DNA from: Planctomycetota bacterium
Lineage (GTDB): Bacteria; Planctomycetota; UBA1135; UBA2386
Assembly (NCBI GenBank): GCA_947444055.1
Contig: CANEYR010000001.1
Span: 1-64,000, forward strand
Direction: 5' to 3'
DNA length: 64,000 bases
The notes beneath the pieces are model-generated. The model did not search any database. It was not told where the DNA came from and worked only from the letters and a program-made list of their open reading frames with translations. This document shows positions 1 to 11,034 of the stretch, one piece after another; position 1 is the stretch's first letter, and each line of letters starts with the position of its first letter. Made by a program: the position numbers and the translations under genes.

Positions 1-64
1 CCTGCCGTGGGCGGTGACCCTGCCGTGGGCGGTGACCCTGCCGTGGGCGGTGAGCCTGCCGTGG
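1..64. repeat. 18-bp tandem repeat inside nuoG
   Basis: The unit cctgccgtgggcggtgac occurs at 1-18, 19-36 and 37-54 (last base changed) and again partly at 55-64. It is in frame with nuoG and encodes repeating AGSPPT. It continues past the left edge, so copy number is unknown. Confidence 0.95.
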
Positions 65-917
65 TCTGGGCGCTGCCGACGGGTGCATGTTCCGCGCCGA
101 TCGGTGCCGGCATGGTTGCGTAACGGCCGGTGTCGCAGAGCCAACCATCGTCGATCGCTGGGTTCAGGCGCGAAGCGACGCGCAGCACCGAGCCGTCGCG
201 GGAGTCGACGCGCACGTTGCAGCCCACGCTACAGCCGCTGCATACCGATGACGTCTGCTGCAGGTCCCACGGCCGCGACCGGAAGCGATAGTGGCGCGAG
301 GTCAGCGCTCCGACGGGGCACAGCTCGACGGTGTTGCCGGAGAATGGTGAGTCGTAGGTCTCGCCGTCGTGCACACCAATCTCACTCTCGCCACCGCGTT
401 CGAGTGGCACCAACGCACCATCGCCCGTGATCTCGTCGTGGAAGCGTGTGCAGCGGTAACACAGGATGCAGCGTTCGCGATCGAGCACGATGCGCTCGGA
501 CAACGGCAGCGCTTTGCTGTTCGCTCGCTTGGGTTCATCGAGGCGCGAAAGGCCGGAGCCGTGCTCGAAGGTGTTGTCTTGCAACGGGCACTCGCCGCCC
601 TTGTCGCAGATCGGGCAATCGAGCGGATGGTTGGCGAGCAGCAGCTCGATGACGCCTTGGCGCGCTTCCTTCACCGCCGGCGAGCACGTGTTGACGACCA
701 TACCGGCCGCGACGGGGGTCGTGCAGGCGGTCTGCAGCCGCGGCATGCGTTCGATTTCGACCAAGCACATGCGGCAGGCGCCGACGGGCTTCAGCTTCTC
801 GTGATGGCAGAAGATCGGGATCTCGACGCCAGCTTGCTTGCTGGCTTCGACGAGCAGCGTGCCGCTCGGCACGGTGATCTTCTTGCCGTCCACAGTCAGT
901 TCGACAGGCTTGCTCAC
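1..917 (-). CDS. nuoG: NADH-quinone oxidoreductase subunit G, N-terminal part (runs off left edge)
   Basis: Peripheral-arm subunit of respiratory complex I; carries iron-sulfur clusters that pass electrons from NuoF toward quinone. About 305 residues are present. An N-terminal [2Fe-2S] ferredoxin domain shows GACRMCLVE and a later TAC; next come HPLDCPICDKGGECPLQ, the CILCYRCTR ... CPVGAL [4Fe-4S] ligands, and CSGCSVGCNVRV with GWLCDTGRY, the start of the molybdopterin-like region. The GTG start overlaps the nuoEF stop as GTGA. Just after the GWLCDTGRY segment the protein enters an Ala-Gly-Ser-Pro-Pro-Thr tandem repeat that continues out of the window, so the C-terminal domain cannot be judged. 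Confidence 0.95.
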   Translation of the reverse strand, partial: MSKPVELTVDGKKITVPSGTLLVEASKQAGVEIPIFCHHEKLKPVGACRMCLVEIERMPRLQTACTTPVAAGMVVNTCSPAVKEARQGVIELLLANHPLDCPICDKGGECPLQDNTFEHGSGLSRLDEPKRANSKALPLSERIVLDRERCILCYRCTRFHDEITGDGALVPLERGGESEIGVHDGETYDSPFSGNTVELCPVGALTSRHYRFRSRPWDLQQTSSVCSGCSVGCNVRVDSRDGSVLRVASRLNPAIDDGWLCDTGRYATMPAPIGAEHAPVGSAQTTAGSPPTAGSPPTAGSPPTA

Positions 918-2842
918 TGGCGTCGACTCCAATCGTCGGCTGCTCCGCGTCCGTCACGCAGAGCCGCGAGGAACTCGCTCTTGAAATGCTGGATCGTCGC
1001 GGTGACCGGACTGGTCGCGAAGTCCCCGAGGGCGCACAGCACCTTGCCGCTGATGCGCGAAGAGAGTGACAACAACAGATCGAGGTCGGCGGCTTGGCCA
1101 CTGCCGGCCTCGATGCGCAGCATGATCTTGTGCAGCCACGCCACGCCTTCGCGGCACGGCGTGCACTTGCCGCACGATTCGTGGCGGAAGAACTCGAGCA
1201 TGCGCGTGGCGGCGCGCACGATGTCGACGTCGTCGGGCACGACGATCAGCGACGCCGAGCCCAGCATCGAGCCGGCCGCTTGCACGCCTTCGTAGTCCAG
1301 CTTGGCGTCGAGTTTGTCGGCAGGAACGATCGGGGCGGAGATGCCTGCTGGCAGCACACCCTTGATCTTGCGACCGCCGCTGACGCCGCCGCCGAATTGC
1401 TCAATCAGTTCGCGGAAGGTGACGCTGCCGAGCGGCAGTTCGTAGTTGCCCGGCCGATTCACGGCGCCAGCTAGGCAGTAGATCTTCGGCCCAGCACTTT
1501 TCTGGTTGGGACCGAGGGCTTTGAACCACTCCGCACCGCGACGCACGATGTGCGGTACGTTGACGATGGTCTCGACGTTGTTGACGACGGTCGGCCGCCC
1601 ATAGAGGCCAGCGATCGCCGGGAAGGGTGGCCGCGAACGCGGCATCGGCCGCTTGCCTTCGAGCGACTCCAGCAGGGCGGTCTCTTCGCCGCAGATGTAG
1701 GCGCCGGCCCCGAGGAAGACGTGGATCTCAAGCTCGACCTTGGTGCCGAGCATGCCCTTGCCGAGCAGGCCTTGGGCCTTGGCTTCGGCGATGGCGGCGC
1801 GCATGCGCACACCGGCTTCGACGTACTCACCGCGCAGATAGAGGAACGCTTCGGTGCAGCCGATGGCGAAGCTCGCGATGGCCATGCCTTCGATCAGCAT
1901 GTGCGACTCCACTTCCATCAGCTCCCGATCCTTGAAGGTGCCAGGTTCTGACTCGTCGGCATTGACGACGAGATACTTGGCGCCAGGGCCCTTCGGCACG
2001 AACCCCCACTTCATCCCGGTCGAGAAGGCCGCACCACCGCGGCCGCGCAGGTTCGATTGCTTGACGACGTCGGTCACCTGGTCGGGCTGCATCGTCGTCA
2101 GCGCTTGCTGCAAGGCGAGGTAGCCGCCGGCGGCGCGGTACTCGGCGAGCGAGCATTGGGTGGTGCGCGGTTGTCGCGGCAACAGCACCGGCTCATACGC
2201 AGTGGCGGGCTTCGTCGGTGCGGTGCCCTGCGGCTGGAACGTGGCCTGCGGCTGGGAGTCGGCCTGCGGATGGAAGTCGTGGTTGAGCGTGCCGGGCGTC
2301 GTCGGCACCTGGCCTTGCCGCAGCGCCGACACCAGGGCGTCGACGTCGGCCTCCGTGCGCACGTTCTCGACGTAGTTGTCGCCGATGCGGCACATCGGGG
2401 CACGATGGCAAGCACCCATGCACTCGACGGTGCGTTCGAGCGTCACCTTGCCGTCGGCGGTGGTGTTGGCGGTGGTGTCGCCAGCTTTCACGCCGAGCTT
2501 TTGTTCGAGCTGCGCCAGTAAGCGGTCGCCGCCCATGTAGCCACACGGCACTTGCGCGCACACCTGCACCAGTCGCTCGCCGTGGGGCTTGGTGTGCAGC
2601 ATCGAATAGAACGTCGTCAGCTCTTGCGCCTGCGGGTGCGAGACACCGATCAAGTCCGCGACCCGCGCCACGATGGGTGGCGGCAGCCAACCGATCTCGG
2701 CCTGCGCGAGCTTGAGCGCTGGCAACAACGCCGTGCGTGGGTGCGGATAGACCGCGCGCTCGGCGAGGATTGCCGCCTCGCACGCGGCCGACAGCTTGTG
2801 GTGGCCGGGCGCCGCCGTGGCGGGTTTCTGAACAGCCGTCAC
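914..2842 (-). CDS. nuoEF: Fused NADH-quinone oxidoreductase subunits E and F
   Basis: NADH-oxidising module of complex I in one 642-residue chain. Residues about 1-190 are the thioredoxin-like NuoE part with its [2Fe-2S] ligands C95/C100 (CAQVPC) and C141/C145 (CMGAC). A Gln/Pro-rich linker follows at about 190-225. The rest is NuoF: GRGGAAFSTGMKW (FMN site), GAGAYICGEETALLESLEG (NADH/FMN site), and the N3 cluster ligands in SCGKCTPCREG plus the Cys of VLCALGDFA. NuoE and NuoF are separate genes in most bacteria. There is no stop or frameshift between the halves. The GTG start overlaps the nuoD stop, and the stop overlaps the nuoG start. Confidence 0.96.
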   Translation of the reverse strand: MTAVQKPATAAPGHHKLSAACEAAILAERAVYPHPRTALLPALKLAQAEIGWLPPPIVARVADLIGVSHPQAQELTTFYSMLHTKPHGERLVQVCAQVPCGYMGGDRLLAQLEQKLGVKAGDTTANTTADGKVTLERTVECMGACHRAPMCRIGDNYVENVRTEADVDALVSALRQGQVPTTPGTLNHDFHPQADSQPQATFQPQGTAPTKPATAYEPVLLPRQPRTTQCSLAEYRAAGGYLALQQALTTMQPDQVTDVVKQSNLRGRGGAAFSTGMKWGFVPKGPGAKYLVVNADESEPGTFKDRELMEVESHMLIEGMAIASFAIGCTEAFLYLRGEYVEAGVRMRAAIAEAKAQGLLGKGMLGTKVELEIHVFLGAGAYICGEETALLESLEGKRPMPRSRPPFPAIAGLYGRPTVVNNVETIVNVPHIVRRGAEWFKALGPNQKSAGPKIYCLAGAVNRPGNYELPLGSVTFRELIEQFGGGVSGGRKIKGVLPAGISAPIVPADKLDAKLDYEGVQAAGSMLGSASLIVVPDDVDIVRAATRMLEFFRHESCGKCTPCREGVAWLHKIMLRIEAGSGQAADLDLLLSLSSRISGKVLCALGDFATSPVTATIQHFKSEFLAALRDGRGAADDWSRRQ

Positions 2843-4026
2843 CGGTCGACCTCACCCAGTACGGGGTCCACGGTAGAGATGATCGCGATGAGGTCAGCGA
2901 TCAGCATGCCCTTGGTCATGGATGGCAGAGCTTGCAGGTTGGCGAACGACGGCGCTCGTTCATGAATGCGCACGGGACGACCGGTGCCGTCGCTGCGCAC
3001 GTAGAAACCGAGTTCGCCGCGCGGCGACTCGACCGGCACATAGGCCTCGCCGACTGGCGGTCGCAGCCCTTCGGTGTAGTGCTTGAAGTGATGGATCAAC
3101 GCTTCCATCGACCGCTGGAACTCGGCCCGCGGCGGCGGCATCACCTTGCGATCGGCGGTGCGCACGGGGCCACCAGGCATGCGCGTGAGCGCTTGCTGGC
3201 AAATGCGGATGCTCTCGCGCAACTCGCCGACGCGGACTTCGTAGCGTGCGTAGCAATCGCCAGCGGTGGCCGTGCAGACCTTGAAGTCGTACTGCTCGTA
3301 GCCGCAATACGGATGCACCTTGCGCAGATCGTGGGCGATGCCACTGCCGCGCAGCAGCGGTCCACTGACGCCGACTGCCATGGCGTCGTCGGCGCTGAGC
3401 AGGCCGATGCCAACCGTGCGGGCGCGGAACATCGGGTTCTTGGTGAGCAGCGCTTCGTATTCGTCGATGCACTTGGGCAGCACATCCAGCACGCCCTTGC
3501 AGCGCTGCATCCAACCATCCGGGAAGTCGGCGGCGAGGCCACCCGGCCGGATGAACGACGTCATCATGCGCGCGCCCGACATTTCCTCGAACAGGTCCAG
3601 CACCAGTTCGCGTTCACGGAACGTGTAGAGGAACACCGACAAGGCGCCGAGGTCCATGGCGTTGGTGCCGATCCAGACCAAGTGGCTGTTGATGCGCGTC
3701 AGTTCGGCCAGCAGCACGCGGGCGACGATCGCGCGTTCCGGAATCACGCAGTCGAACAGGCGCTCGACGGCGAGTGCGAACGCCAAGTTGTTGCCGAGTG
3801 GGTTGAGGTAGTCGAGGCGATCGGTCATCGCGATCGCGTGCAGCCAGCTGCGCGCTTCCATCGACTTCTCGATGCCGGTGTGCAGGTAGCCGATGATCGG
3901 CCGACACGACATGATGCGTTCGCCGTCGAGTTCGAGTTCGAGCCGCAAAACGCCGTGCGTCGACGGGTGCTGCGGGCCGAGGTTGATCCGCATCGTCTCG
4001 CGGCGGGGCCCTTCCTCGATGGTCAC
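2839..4026 (-). CDS. nuoD: NADH-quinone oxidoreductase subunit D
   Basis: 49-kDa-type subunit that forms the quinone-binding pocket of complex I with NuoB. About 395 residues, normal for the family. The hallmark NLGPQHPSTHGVLRLELELD lies near the N-terminus, and FYVRSDGTGRPVR near the C-terminus is typical. It is not fused to NuoC, unlike the enterobacterial NuoCD. Two GTG codons stand in tandem at the start; I chose the second (4026) because it overlaps the nuoC stop as GTGA, as at the other junctions. An internal ATG just before RINLGPQHP is a weaker alternative. Confidence 0.96.
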   Translation of the reverse strand: MTIEEGPRRETMRINLGPQHPSTHGVLRLELELDGERIMSCRPIIGYLHTGIEKSMEARSWLHAIAMTDRLDYLNPLGNNLAFALAVERLFDCVIPERAIVARVLLAELTRINSHLVWIGTNAMDLGALSVFLYTFRERELVLDLFEEMSGARMMTSFIRPGGLAADFPDGWMQRCKGVLDVLPKCIDEYEALLTKNPMFRARTVGIGLLSADDAMAVGVSGPLLRGSGIAHDLRKVHPYCGYEQYDFKVCTATAGDCYARYEVRVGELRESIRICQQALTRMPGGPVRTADRKVMPPPRAEFQRSMEALIHHFKHYTEGLRPPVGEAYVPVESPRGELGFYVRSDGTGRPVRIHERAPSFANLQALPSMTKGMLIADLIAIISTVDPVLGEVDR

Positions 4027-4496
4027 CACGGCGCGTCGACCTCGCGCGTGACAGTGAAGTCCACCGGCTCGTCACCTAGCGGGTGATCGCGACGCAGTGG
4101 GTGTGTCGGGAAGTCGTCGGGCAGCAGGATGCGCGTCAGGTTGGGGTGGCCTTCGAAGTGCACGCCGAATAGGTCGAACACTTCGCGTTCGTACCAGTTG
4201 GCGGCGACGAACGTCGGGCAGAGACTCGCCAAGGTGCCGCTGGTGGTGGTGCGCAACCGCAGCCACCGGCGCTCGCTCGGCGAGTAGAGCAGCACCAACA
4301 CTTCGAAGCGTTCGGGCCGACTCGGGTCGTCGACAGCCGTCAAGTCAAGGAACCGCAGAAAGCCAGCTTGCTGGGCGGCCGTCGCGAGCTCGCGCCAGTT
4401 GTTGGCGTCGATGCGCAACGACTCGATGCCGTCGCGACCTGGTTGCCGCTCGACACCCGCCAACTGCCCCCACCACTCCGCCCGCACGTCGGTCAT
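4023..4496 (-). CDS. nuoC: NADH-quinone oxidoreductase subunit C
   Basis: 30-kDa-type subunit of the complex I peripheral arm, 157 residues. The family signature is [20 protein letters not shown] followed by [17 protein letters not shown]. It carries no cofactor and scaffolds NuoD and NuoB. The ATG start overlaps the nuoB stop (ATGA) and its TGA overlaps the nuoD start. Compact but complete. Confidence 0.95.
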   Translation of the reverse strand: MTDVRAEWWGQLAGVERQPGRDGIESLRIDANNWRELATAAQQAGFLRFLDLTAVDDPSRPERFEVLVLLYSPSERRWLRLRTTTSGTLASLCPTFVAANWYEREVFDLFGVHFEGHPNLTRILLPDDFPTHPLRRDHPLGDEPVDFTVTREVDAPW

Positions 4497-5020
4497 CGAC
4501 GATGCCCCGCTGCGATCCGCTGCTGCAGCTTGATGATGCCATCGATCAAGGCTTCGGGACGCGGCGGGCAGCCGGGGATGTACATGTCGACCGGCACGAT
4601 GCGGTCGACGCCCTGCACGATCGCGTAGTTGTTGAAGATGCCGCCGCAGGAGGCGCAGTCACCCATCGCGATCACCCACTTGGGCTCCGGCATCTGGTCG
4701 TAGATCTCGCGCAACACCGGCGCCATCTTCAAGGCGACCCGGCCCGACACGATCATCAGGTCGGCTTGGCGCGGGCTGGCGCGAAACAGTTCACTGCCAA
4801 AGCGGGCCAGGTCAAAACGCCCAGCCGCCGTTGCCATCATCTCGATGGCGCAGCAGGCGAGGCCAAAGGTCGCGGGCCAGAGCGAGTTCTCACGGCTCCA
4901 GTCCTTGACGCGCGACAACACCCAGGCGGCGGCGCCGTCTTTGATGCCCCCCGGTTCTGCGATGCCACCCGATTGGGCTGAAACCGGTTGGGCTGAGACG
5001 ATTTCGTTCGGCAGTTTCAT
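4493..5020 (-). CDS. nuoB: NADH-quinone oxidoreductase subunit B
   Basis: PSST-type subunit that binds cluster N2, the last iron-sulfur cluster before quinone. All four ligands are visible: the tandem cysteines in [11 protein letters not shown], the Cys in GDCASCGG and the Cys in IPGCPPRPE. About 175 residues. I chose the ATG at 5020, which overlaps the nuoA stop as ATGA and follows a GGAG-like ribosome site inside nuoA, rather than a GTG six bases upstream. The N-terminal 30 residues are poorly conserved, as is usual. Confidence 0.96.
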   Translation of the reverse strand: MKLPNEIVSAQPVSAQSGGIAEPGGIKDGAAAWVLSRVKDWSRENSLWPATFGLACCAIEMMATAAGRFDLARFGSELFRASPRQADLMIVSGRVALKMAPVLREIYDQMPEPKWVIAMGDCASCGGIFNNYAIVQGVDRIVPVDMYIPGCPPRPEALIDGIIKLQQRIAAGHRR

Positions 5021-5382
5021 CGCCACTCCAGCGCCCGGCGCGAGCGCGCGTAGATGTAGCCGGCGGCCAGCAAGACGAGGAAGCCGCCCATGATGACGAG
5101 CCCCCGCCCACCGAGCTCACGGAGCACGACCGCCCACGGATAGAAAAACAAGGCTTCGACGTCGAACACCAAGAACAGCATGCCCACCAGCGCAAACCGT
5201 ACCGGCAGCCGGGTTACGGCCGTCAGTGGCTCGGACACGCCGCACTCGTACGGGCGCGTTTTAGCCGGCGCTGGCGCGCTCGGCGAAAGTCGGCCGACAA
5301 GCAAGCAGATCGCTGTTGGAATCGCGACGGCAAGGGCCAGGTGCACGGCAAGGGCATCGTGCTCGTTCGGACTGCTGCACAT
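5017..5382 (-). CDS. nuoA: NADH-quinone oxidoreductase subunit A
   Basis: Small membrane-arm subunit of complex I with three hydrophobic segments (about residues 12-30, 60-80 and 90-108). The loop [10 protein letters not shown] is the family signature, and [11 protein letters not shown] is the conserved second-helix motif with its acidic residues. About 121 residues. The ATG at 5382 is preferred over a TTG six bases upstream. This is the first gene of the visible operon, so the promoter should lie in 5383-5546, which it shares with the divergent gene at 5547. Confidence 0.94.
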   Translation of the reverse strand: MCSSPNEHDALAVHLALAVAIPTAICLLVGRLSPSAPAPAKTRPYECGVSEPLTAVTRLPVRFALVGMLFLVFDVEALFFYPWAVVLRELGGRGLVIMGGFLVLLAAGYIYARSRRALEWR

Positions 5383-5546
5383 CGGCAAGGTCTCTCTACC
5401 TAATGGTCGCTCCCAACTCAGGCAAACCTTGCGCTGTGTTTTGACGCCACCTTTAGAAGTCGTACTTGCCGCATCTCGTAAGTTCCACCCTCAAGTTCCG
5501 GCCCGCCCGATAGCAGTGTAAGCTTGCGCCCTTCCCCACAAAGCTC
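5383..5546. promoter_or_regulatory. Divergent intergenic region, nuo operon / secreted protein
   Basis: These 164 bp separate the divergent starts of nuoA (minus) and the gene at 5547 (plus), so both promoters should be here. I could not identify a convincing -35/-10 pair on either strand. Confidence 0.4.
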
Positions 5547-6293
5547 ATGAACGCACTCGACTCCCGTCTGCTCGCGCTGATTTGTTGTGTCCAAGCCCAG
5601 GTGTTGGCGACATCGCCCGCCGCGCTGTTCGCCCCCGTCGCTGAGTTCGCGCTGACTTGGCAAGAGCCCAAGAAGCAGGATCCGAAGCCGCCGGCCAACG
5701 ACATCCTCGATGCGGAGCGTGAGAAGCTGCGCATGAAGGATGTCGAGGGGTGGAAGAAGATCCAGGTCAAGTCGCTCGACCAGGTGCTCGACGTGCAGAA
5801 GGCGACCGCTGCCGTGGAACTGCCGGTGTCGGTGACCGATGCCGAGAAGACCAAGCTGACCGAACTCATGGCGAAAGCCAAAGACAGCGGCGGCGGCGCT
5901 AAGACAGGCCGCGCTCTGCGTGAGATGGAGAAGATGGGCTACCCAGCCCTGCTCTTCCTGATCAACCACCTGCGGGAGATCGACTACAAGGACCCAGACT
6001 CGAGCATGTTCGGCATGCAGATCAACAACTCGCTCACCGCGATCACCATGGGCGTGAACACGGGCTACGTGGCGATCGAGGTTGGCGAACCGATGGATCC
6101 GCGCAAGGCGCAATGGAACGCGCAGACCGTGCAGCAGTGGCTGTCGGGCGTCAACAACGAGAAGGCCCTGTGGTCGACGCGCGAGAAGTTCGACGAGTAC
6201 ATCGCCAAGCGCAAGGCCAAGAAGGACGCCGAGCTCGAGGGCGATCCGAAGGACGCGGGCGCGAAGCCGAAGGACGAGAAGAAGAAGGGCTGA
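5547..6293 (+). CDS. Secreted Lys-rich protein of unknown function
   Basis: 248 residues. The N-terminus has a hydrophobic signal-peptide-like segment ending near residue 38 (ALTWQEPKKQ), so it is probably exported. The middle is helical and polar, with a GYPALLFLINHL segment that might be a HEAT-like helix. The last 45 residues are almost all Lys, Glu, Asp and Ala (KRKAKKDAELEG, KPKDEKKKG) and look disordered. I do not recognise a catalytic motif. It stands alone on the plus strand between complex I and the pyrophosphatase, and its TGA is followed by GCTGAG-containing repeats. Confidence 0.75.
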   Translation: MNALDSRLLALICCVQAQVLATSPAALFAPVAEFALTWQEPKKQDPKPPANDILDAEREKLRMKDVEGWKKIQVKSLDQVLDVQKATAAVELPVSVTDAEKTKLTELMAKAKDSGGGAKTGRALREMEKMGYPALLFLINHLREIDYKDPDSSMFGMQINNSLTAITMGVNTGYVAIEVGEPMDPRKAQWNAQTVQQWLSGVNNEKALWSTREKFDEYIAKRKAKKDAELEGDPKDAGAKPKDEKKKG

Positions 6294-6313
6294 GCGAGCC
6301 AACTCGCCGGGCT

Positions 6314-6352
6314 GGTTGCTGAGAGCTGCTGCTGAGAGCTGCTGCTGAGGGC
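6314..6352. repeat. 13-bp tandem repeat downstream of the 5547 gene
   Basis: Three units: ggttgctgagagc (6314-6326), tgctgctgagagc (6327-6339) and tgctgctgagggc (6340-6352). Each contains TGA in a GCTGAG context like that of the true stop codon at 6291-6293. Confidence 0.85.
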
Positions 6353-6427
6353 TGGGGCGCGCCGCGTAGGTTGCGGCGCCCCGCCCAGACCGCGCCCCGC
6401 CGAACCGGACCAGCGCCGAGCCAGACC

Positions 6428-6502
6428 ACCGACTAGCCGGATCACCGACCAGCCGGATCACTGACTAGCCAGCGTCCTGACTAGCCAGCGTCCTGACTAG
6501 CC
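6428..6502. repeat. 16/17-bp degenerate tandem repeat between convergent genes
   Basis: Units start at 6428, 6444, 6460, 6477 and 6493 (last one partial), with core gactagcc followed by ggatc or agcgtc. The array lies 29 bp past the hppA stop. On the hppA strand it places GGCTAG in several frames. No open reading frame crosses it. Confidence 0.9.
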
Positions 6503-6530
6503 ATACCTTCGACTCGCGAAGGGGCTGCGG

Positions 6531-8558
<2,028 letters not shown>

Positions 8559-8696
8559 GGGATGGGCTCCGAAAAAACTCGGAGCGGCAGTCAACTCAAC
8601 GAGGCGGTCAGCTCAAGGCAAGCCAAAAACACCGCAGACCTTCTCACTCAGACCAAGCACCGCTGGTCAAATCCGTTCGCCGCGAGTCAGGCCCGT

Positions 8697-10163
8697 TCAC
8701 CGCAGGTGGCGGACGCGAAGGCGCGTGATGGTGGCGTTGGTGCCGACCAGGGCTGCGATCGCGGGCTCGCCCTTGCGCGACTTGCTCAGCCCAATGCTGT
8801 CCTCGCTCCACGTCGCCTTGCCATCGACCCACACCGAGATCTCATTGCCGATCACTTTGACGACCATCGCATAGCTCTTGCCGAGCTCCACGAGCACGTT
8901 CTGGCCCGGCTTGGCGCCGACTGTGAACGCTGGCGCGGCCTTGCTGTCCATCTTGTCTGCAACGCGTGTGTAGAAGACAAGGCCGCCCGAATCGAGCTTC
9001 ACCTCGAGATCGAGCACGTAGTCGCGCCAGCCCTTGCCGGGCGTATAGCTCAGGCCGCCCGACGACGCGGTGTCCCCGGTGCCGTTGGTCAATTGAACGC
9101 CACCGCCGAACTTGAACGAGAACGACGGCGAAGCAACGGGAGTCCACGCCGCGGCGTCCGCCAGCAGGTCCTTCCAAACCACTCGCTCCAAGTAGGCGTC
9201 ATCAAACAACCGGGCGCCGATCTTGTTGATCTCACTCACCGCGGCTTGGTAACCAGGGCGGTACGTGGTCTGGGTATCGATGTCGTTGATCGCCATCGCC
9301 TTTTCCAGAACCGTTCGCAGCGTGTCCTCCAGCAGCCCATAGGGTGCGAGACCTTCACCGGTCGTCGCCGAGGAGGCCTCTGTAGCATTGGCCCGCAGTC
9401 TCTCCACGAATTGGCGAATCACCGACTTGACGGCCTCGTCATAGCGGGACTTGAGAGCACCGCCAGCCTCGGTCGCCTGGGTCTCCAGTTCGGCTGCACA
9501 CACCGCGGAGAACAGCTTGCTCAGCACCTCGACGCTTGGACTCGCGCCGAGTTGGGTCTCAATGCCAGTCAACTGATCCTTCAGGCTGCGCGTGGTCTCG
9601 ATGGCGACCAGGGCCCCGTTGATCTTGGTGAGGTGGGTTGCAACGTCACCCTCGATGCGGGTGCCCCGATAGAGCTTCTTGTTAACGGGATCGATAATGC
9701 GCTTCTTGGCCTGCTGCAGAGCCTCTTCGTTGGTCAGGTCGACACTCAGAATGCCATCGACGAAGTCAGTGAGTTGCTTCTGAACGGCCTCGATGCCCTC
9801 CTGGCGGGTCGCCAGGGTGCTCTTCGCGAAGAGCATCACGGCGCCGGTGATCAAGGCGAGGCCGCCGACGACAGCCCAGCCAATCTTGACGATTTTCTGC
9901 TGCGCCGCCTCCTTGCTCTTCTTCAAGTCGTGGTGTTCCTCCGGCGAACGGGCAACGCGGCGAGGTGTTGCCTCGGCCGATGCCTTGGCTGAACGGGCTG
10001 CCGGGGTGCTGGCTGTGCCCGGGGTCGCTGGTCCCTTGGAGGCACGCAGCGAGGCGCGCCGTTGCGCGGCGCAAGCTGGGCACAGGACTCGGGACGAAAT
10101 GAACTCAGACGAAGGCGCGAATTCGACGCCACAAGTCTCACAAACTAGGTTTGAAACGGACAT
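8697..10163 (-). CDS. Zinc-ribbon, membrane-anchored protein with C-terminal beta-jelly-roll-like domain
   Basis: 488 residues. The N-terminus is a short zinc ribbon (CETCGVEF ... VLCPACAAQRR). A charged, Ala-rich stretch leads to one transmembrane helix near residues 85-105 (VVGGLALITGAVMLFA). A helical region follows at about 110-330. The last 160 residues (GWRDYVLDLEVKLDSGGLVF ... LVGTNATITRLRVRHL) resemble the concanavalin-like fold of DUF1080-type domains. That resemblance is my pattern reading, not a search result. The zinc ribbon should be cytoplasmic and the beta domain periplasmic. It sits 27 bp after the two-TM protein in the ExbB/ExbD locus. Confidence 0.75.
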   Translation of the reverse strand: MSVSNLVCETCGVEFAPSSEFISSRVLCPACAAQRRASLRASKGPATPGTASTPAARSAKASAEATPRRVARSPEEHHDLKKSKEAAQQKIVKIGWAVVGGLALITGAVMLFAKSTLATRQEGIEAVQKQLTDFVDGILSVDLTNEEALQQAKKRIIDPVNKKLYRGTRIEGDVATHLTKINGALVAIETTRSLKDQLTGIETQLGASPSVEVLSKLFSAVCAAELETQATEAGGALKSRYDEAVKSVIRQFVERLRANATEASSATTGEGLAPYGLLEDTLRTVLEKAMAINDIDTQTTYRPGYQAAVSEINKIGARLFDDAYLERVVWKDLLADAAAWTPVASPSFSFKFGGGVQLTNGTGDTASSGGLSYTPGKGWRDYVLDLEVKLDSGGLVFYTRVADKMDSKAAPAFTVGAKPGQNVLVELGKSYAMVVKVIGNEISVWVDGKATWSEDSIGLSKSRKGEPAIAALVGTNATITRLRVRHLR

Positions 10164-10190
10164 CCAATAGGCTCCGGACTCGAATGGTAT

Positions 10191-11030
10191 TCAGTTGATG
10201 TGAGGCGCGCGCCAGCGAATTCCTTGCGGACGCGGGCGCGCCTTGATGACGCGGACGATTCCCCAAATCACCATCGCGCTCAATCCGATGAGAACGATGA
10301 CGAGTGATGAGGAATTGAAGGGAGACTCGCGCGGTGCATCGGGCACCACGACCAACGAACGCGCCAAGAGATAGGGAATCTCCCGGACCTTGCCGCCCTC
10401 GGATTCATAGGTGACCAAGCGGTAGAAAACACCGGTCACCTCCACAAGGTCACGCTGTTGTTCGAACGCAGGTGGCCGGTTCATGACATCGATCACGATG
10501 CCATCTTCGCCATCGCCGTCGGTAAGAAACACCCGCCAAACGTCGTGCAGTTCGAACACGGGGTTGTCGAGGATCTCAGCCCAGTAGGCGGCGACAATGC
10601 CCCTTACCTTGACTGTCTCCCCGCGTTGCAGTTCGGGGTAGACCATCGCTAGGTTGCGATCGAACAGCGGCGGGTCAGCGACGATGTCGCCTGGGCGCAC
10701 GTGGTCCGTCAACATGCGCAGCAAGCGGGTGTAGCCTGGAGTTTGGGTGAACGGGGCCCGATCGGCAGGATCGTGGTAGGCCCCGTCCAACATGCCGGCT
10801 GTGACTTGCCGACGTTCGGCGATGGCCGGTTCGGTTGCTGACTGGGCCGCAAACACGCGGTCCAACACCGGCGGGGCCTTGCCGCGAAACGTCAGCATGA
10901 AGAACAGCATCGCCAGCAGCAGGAGCCCCAAGCCGTACACCTGCCTGCCCGCGCCACCACCAAGACCAGATAAGCTGGCGGTGGCGGATCGGGCGAAACG
11001 ACTTTTGGGGCTCACGTGCCGACTGACCAT
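10191..11030 (-). CDS. Two-TM membrane protein with OB-like extracytoplasmic domain
   Basis: 279 residues. One hydrophobic helix lies near the N-terminus (YGLGLLLLAMLFFMLTF) and one near the C-terminus (SSLVIVLIGLSAMVIWGIV). The intervening domain has alternating beta strands such as GETVKVRGIVAAYWAEI and DLVEVTGVFYRLV, suggestive of an OB fold. The ATG at 11030 lies 4 bp after the upstream exbD stop; a longer frame from 11114 would overlap exbD deeply and is unlikely. Function is unknown, but the spacing makes it a probable partner of the ExbB/ExbD motor. Confidence 0.75.
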   Translation of the reverse strand: MVSRHVSPKSRFARSATASLSGLGGGAGRQVYGLGLLLLAMLFFMLTFRGKAPPVLDRVFAAQSATEPAIAERRQVTAGMLDGAYHDPADRAPFTQTPGYTRLLRMLTDHVRPGDIVADPPLFDRNLAMVYPELQRGETVKVRGIVAAYWAEILDNPVFELHDVWRVFLTDGDGEDGIVIDVMNRPPAFEQQRDLVEVTGVFYRLVTYESEGGKVREIPYLLARSLVVVPDAPRESPFNSSSLVIVLIGLSAMVIWGIVRVIKARPRPQGIRWRAPHIN

Positions 11031-11034
11031 CACA

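Noticed and set aside
1-64. CRISPR-like array
   Set aside because: The repeats are adjacent with no spacers and are in frame with nuoG.
2737-4086. Plus-strand frame opposite nuoD
   Set aside because: Antisense shadow of a clear nuoD gene.
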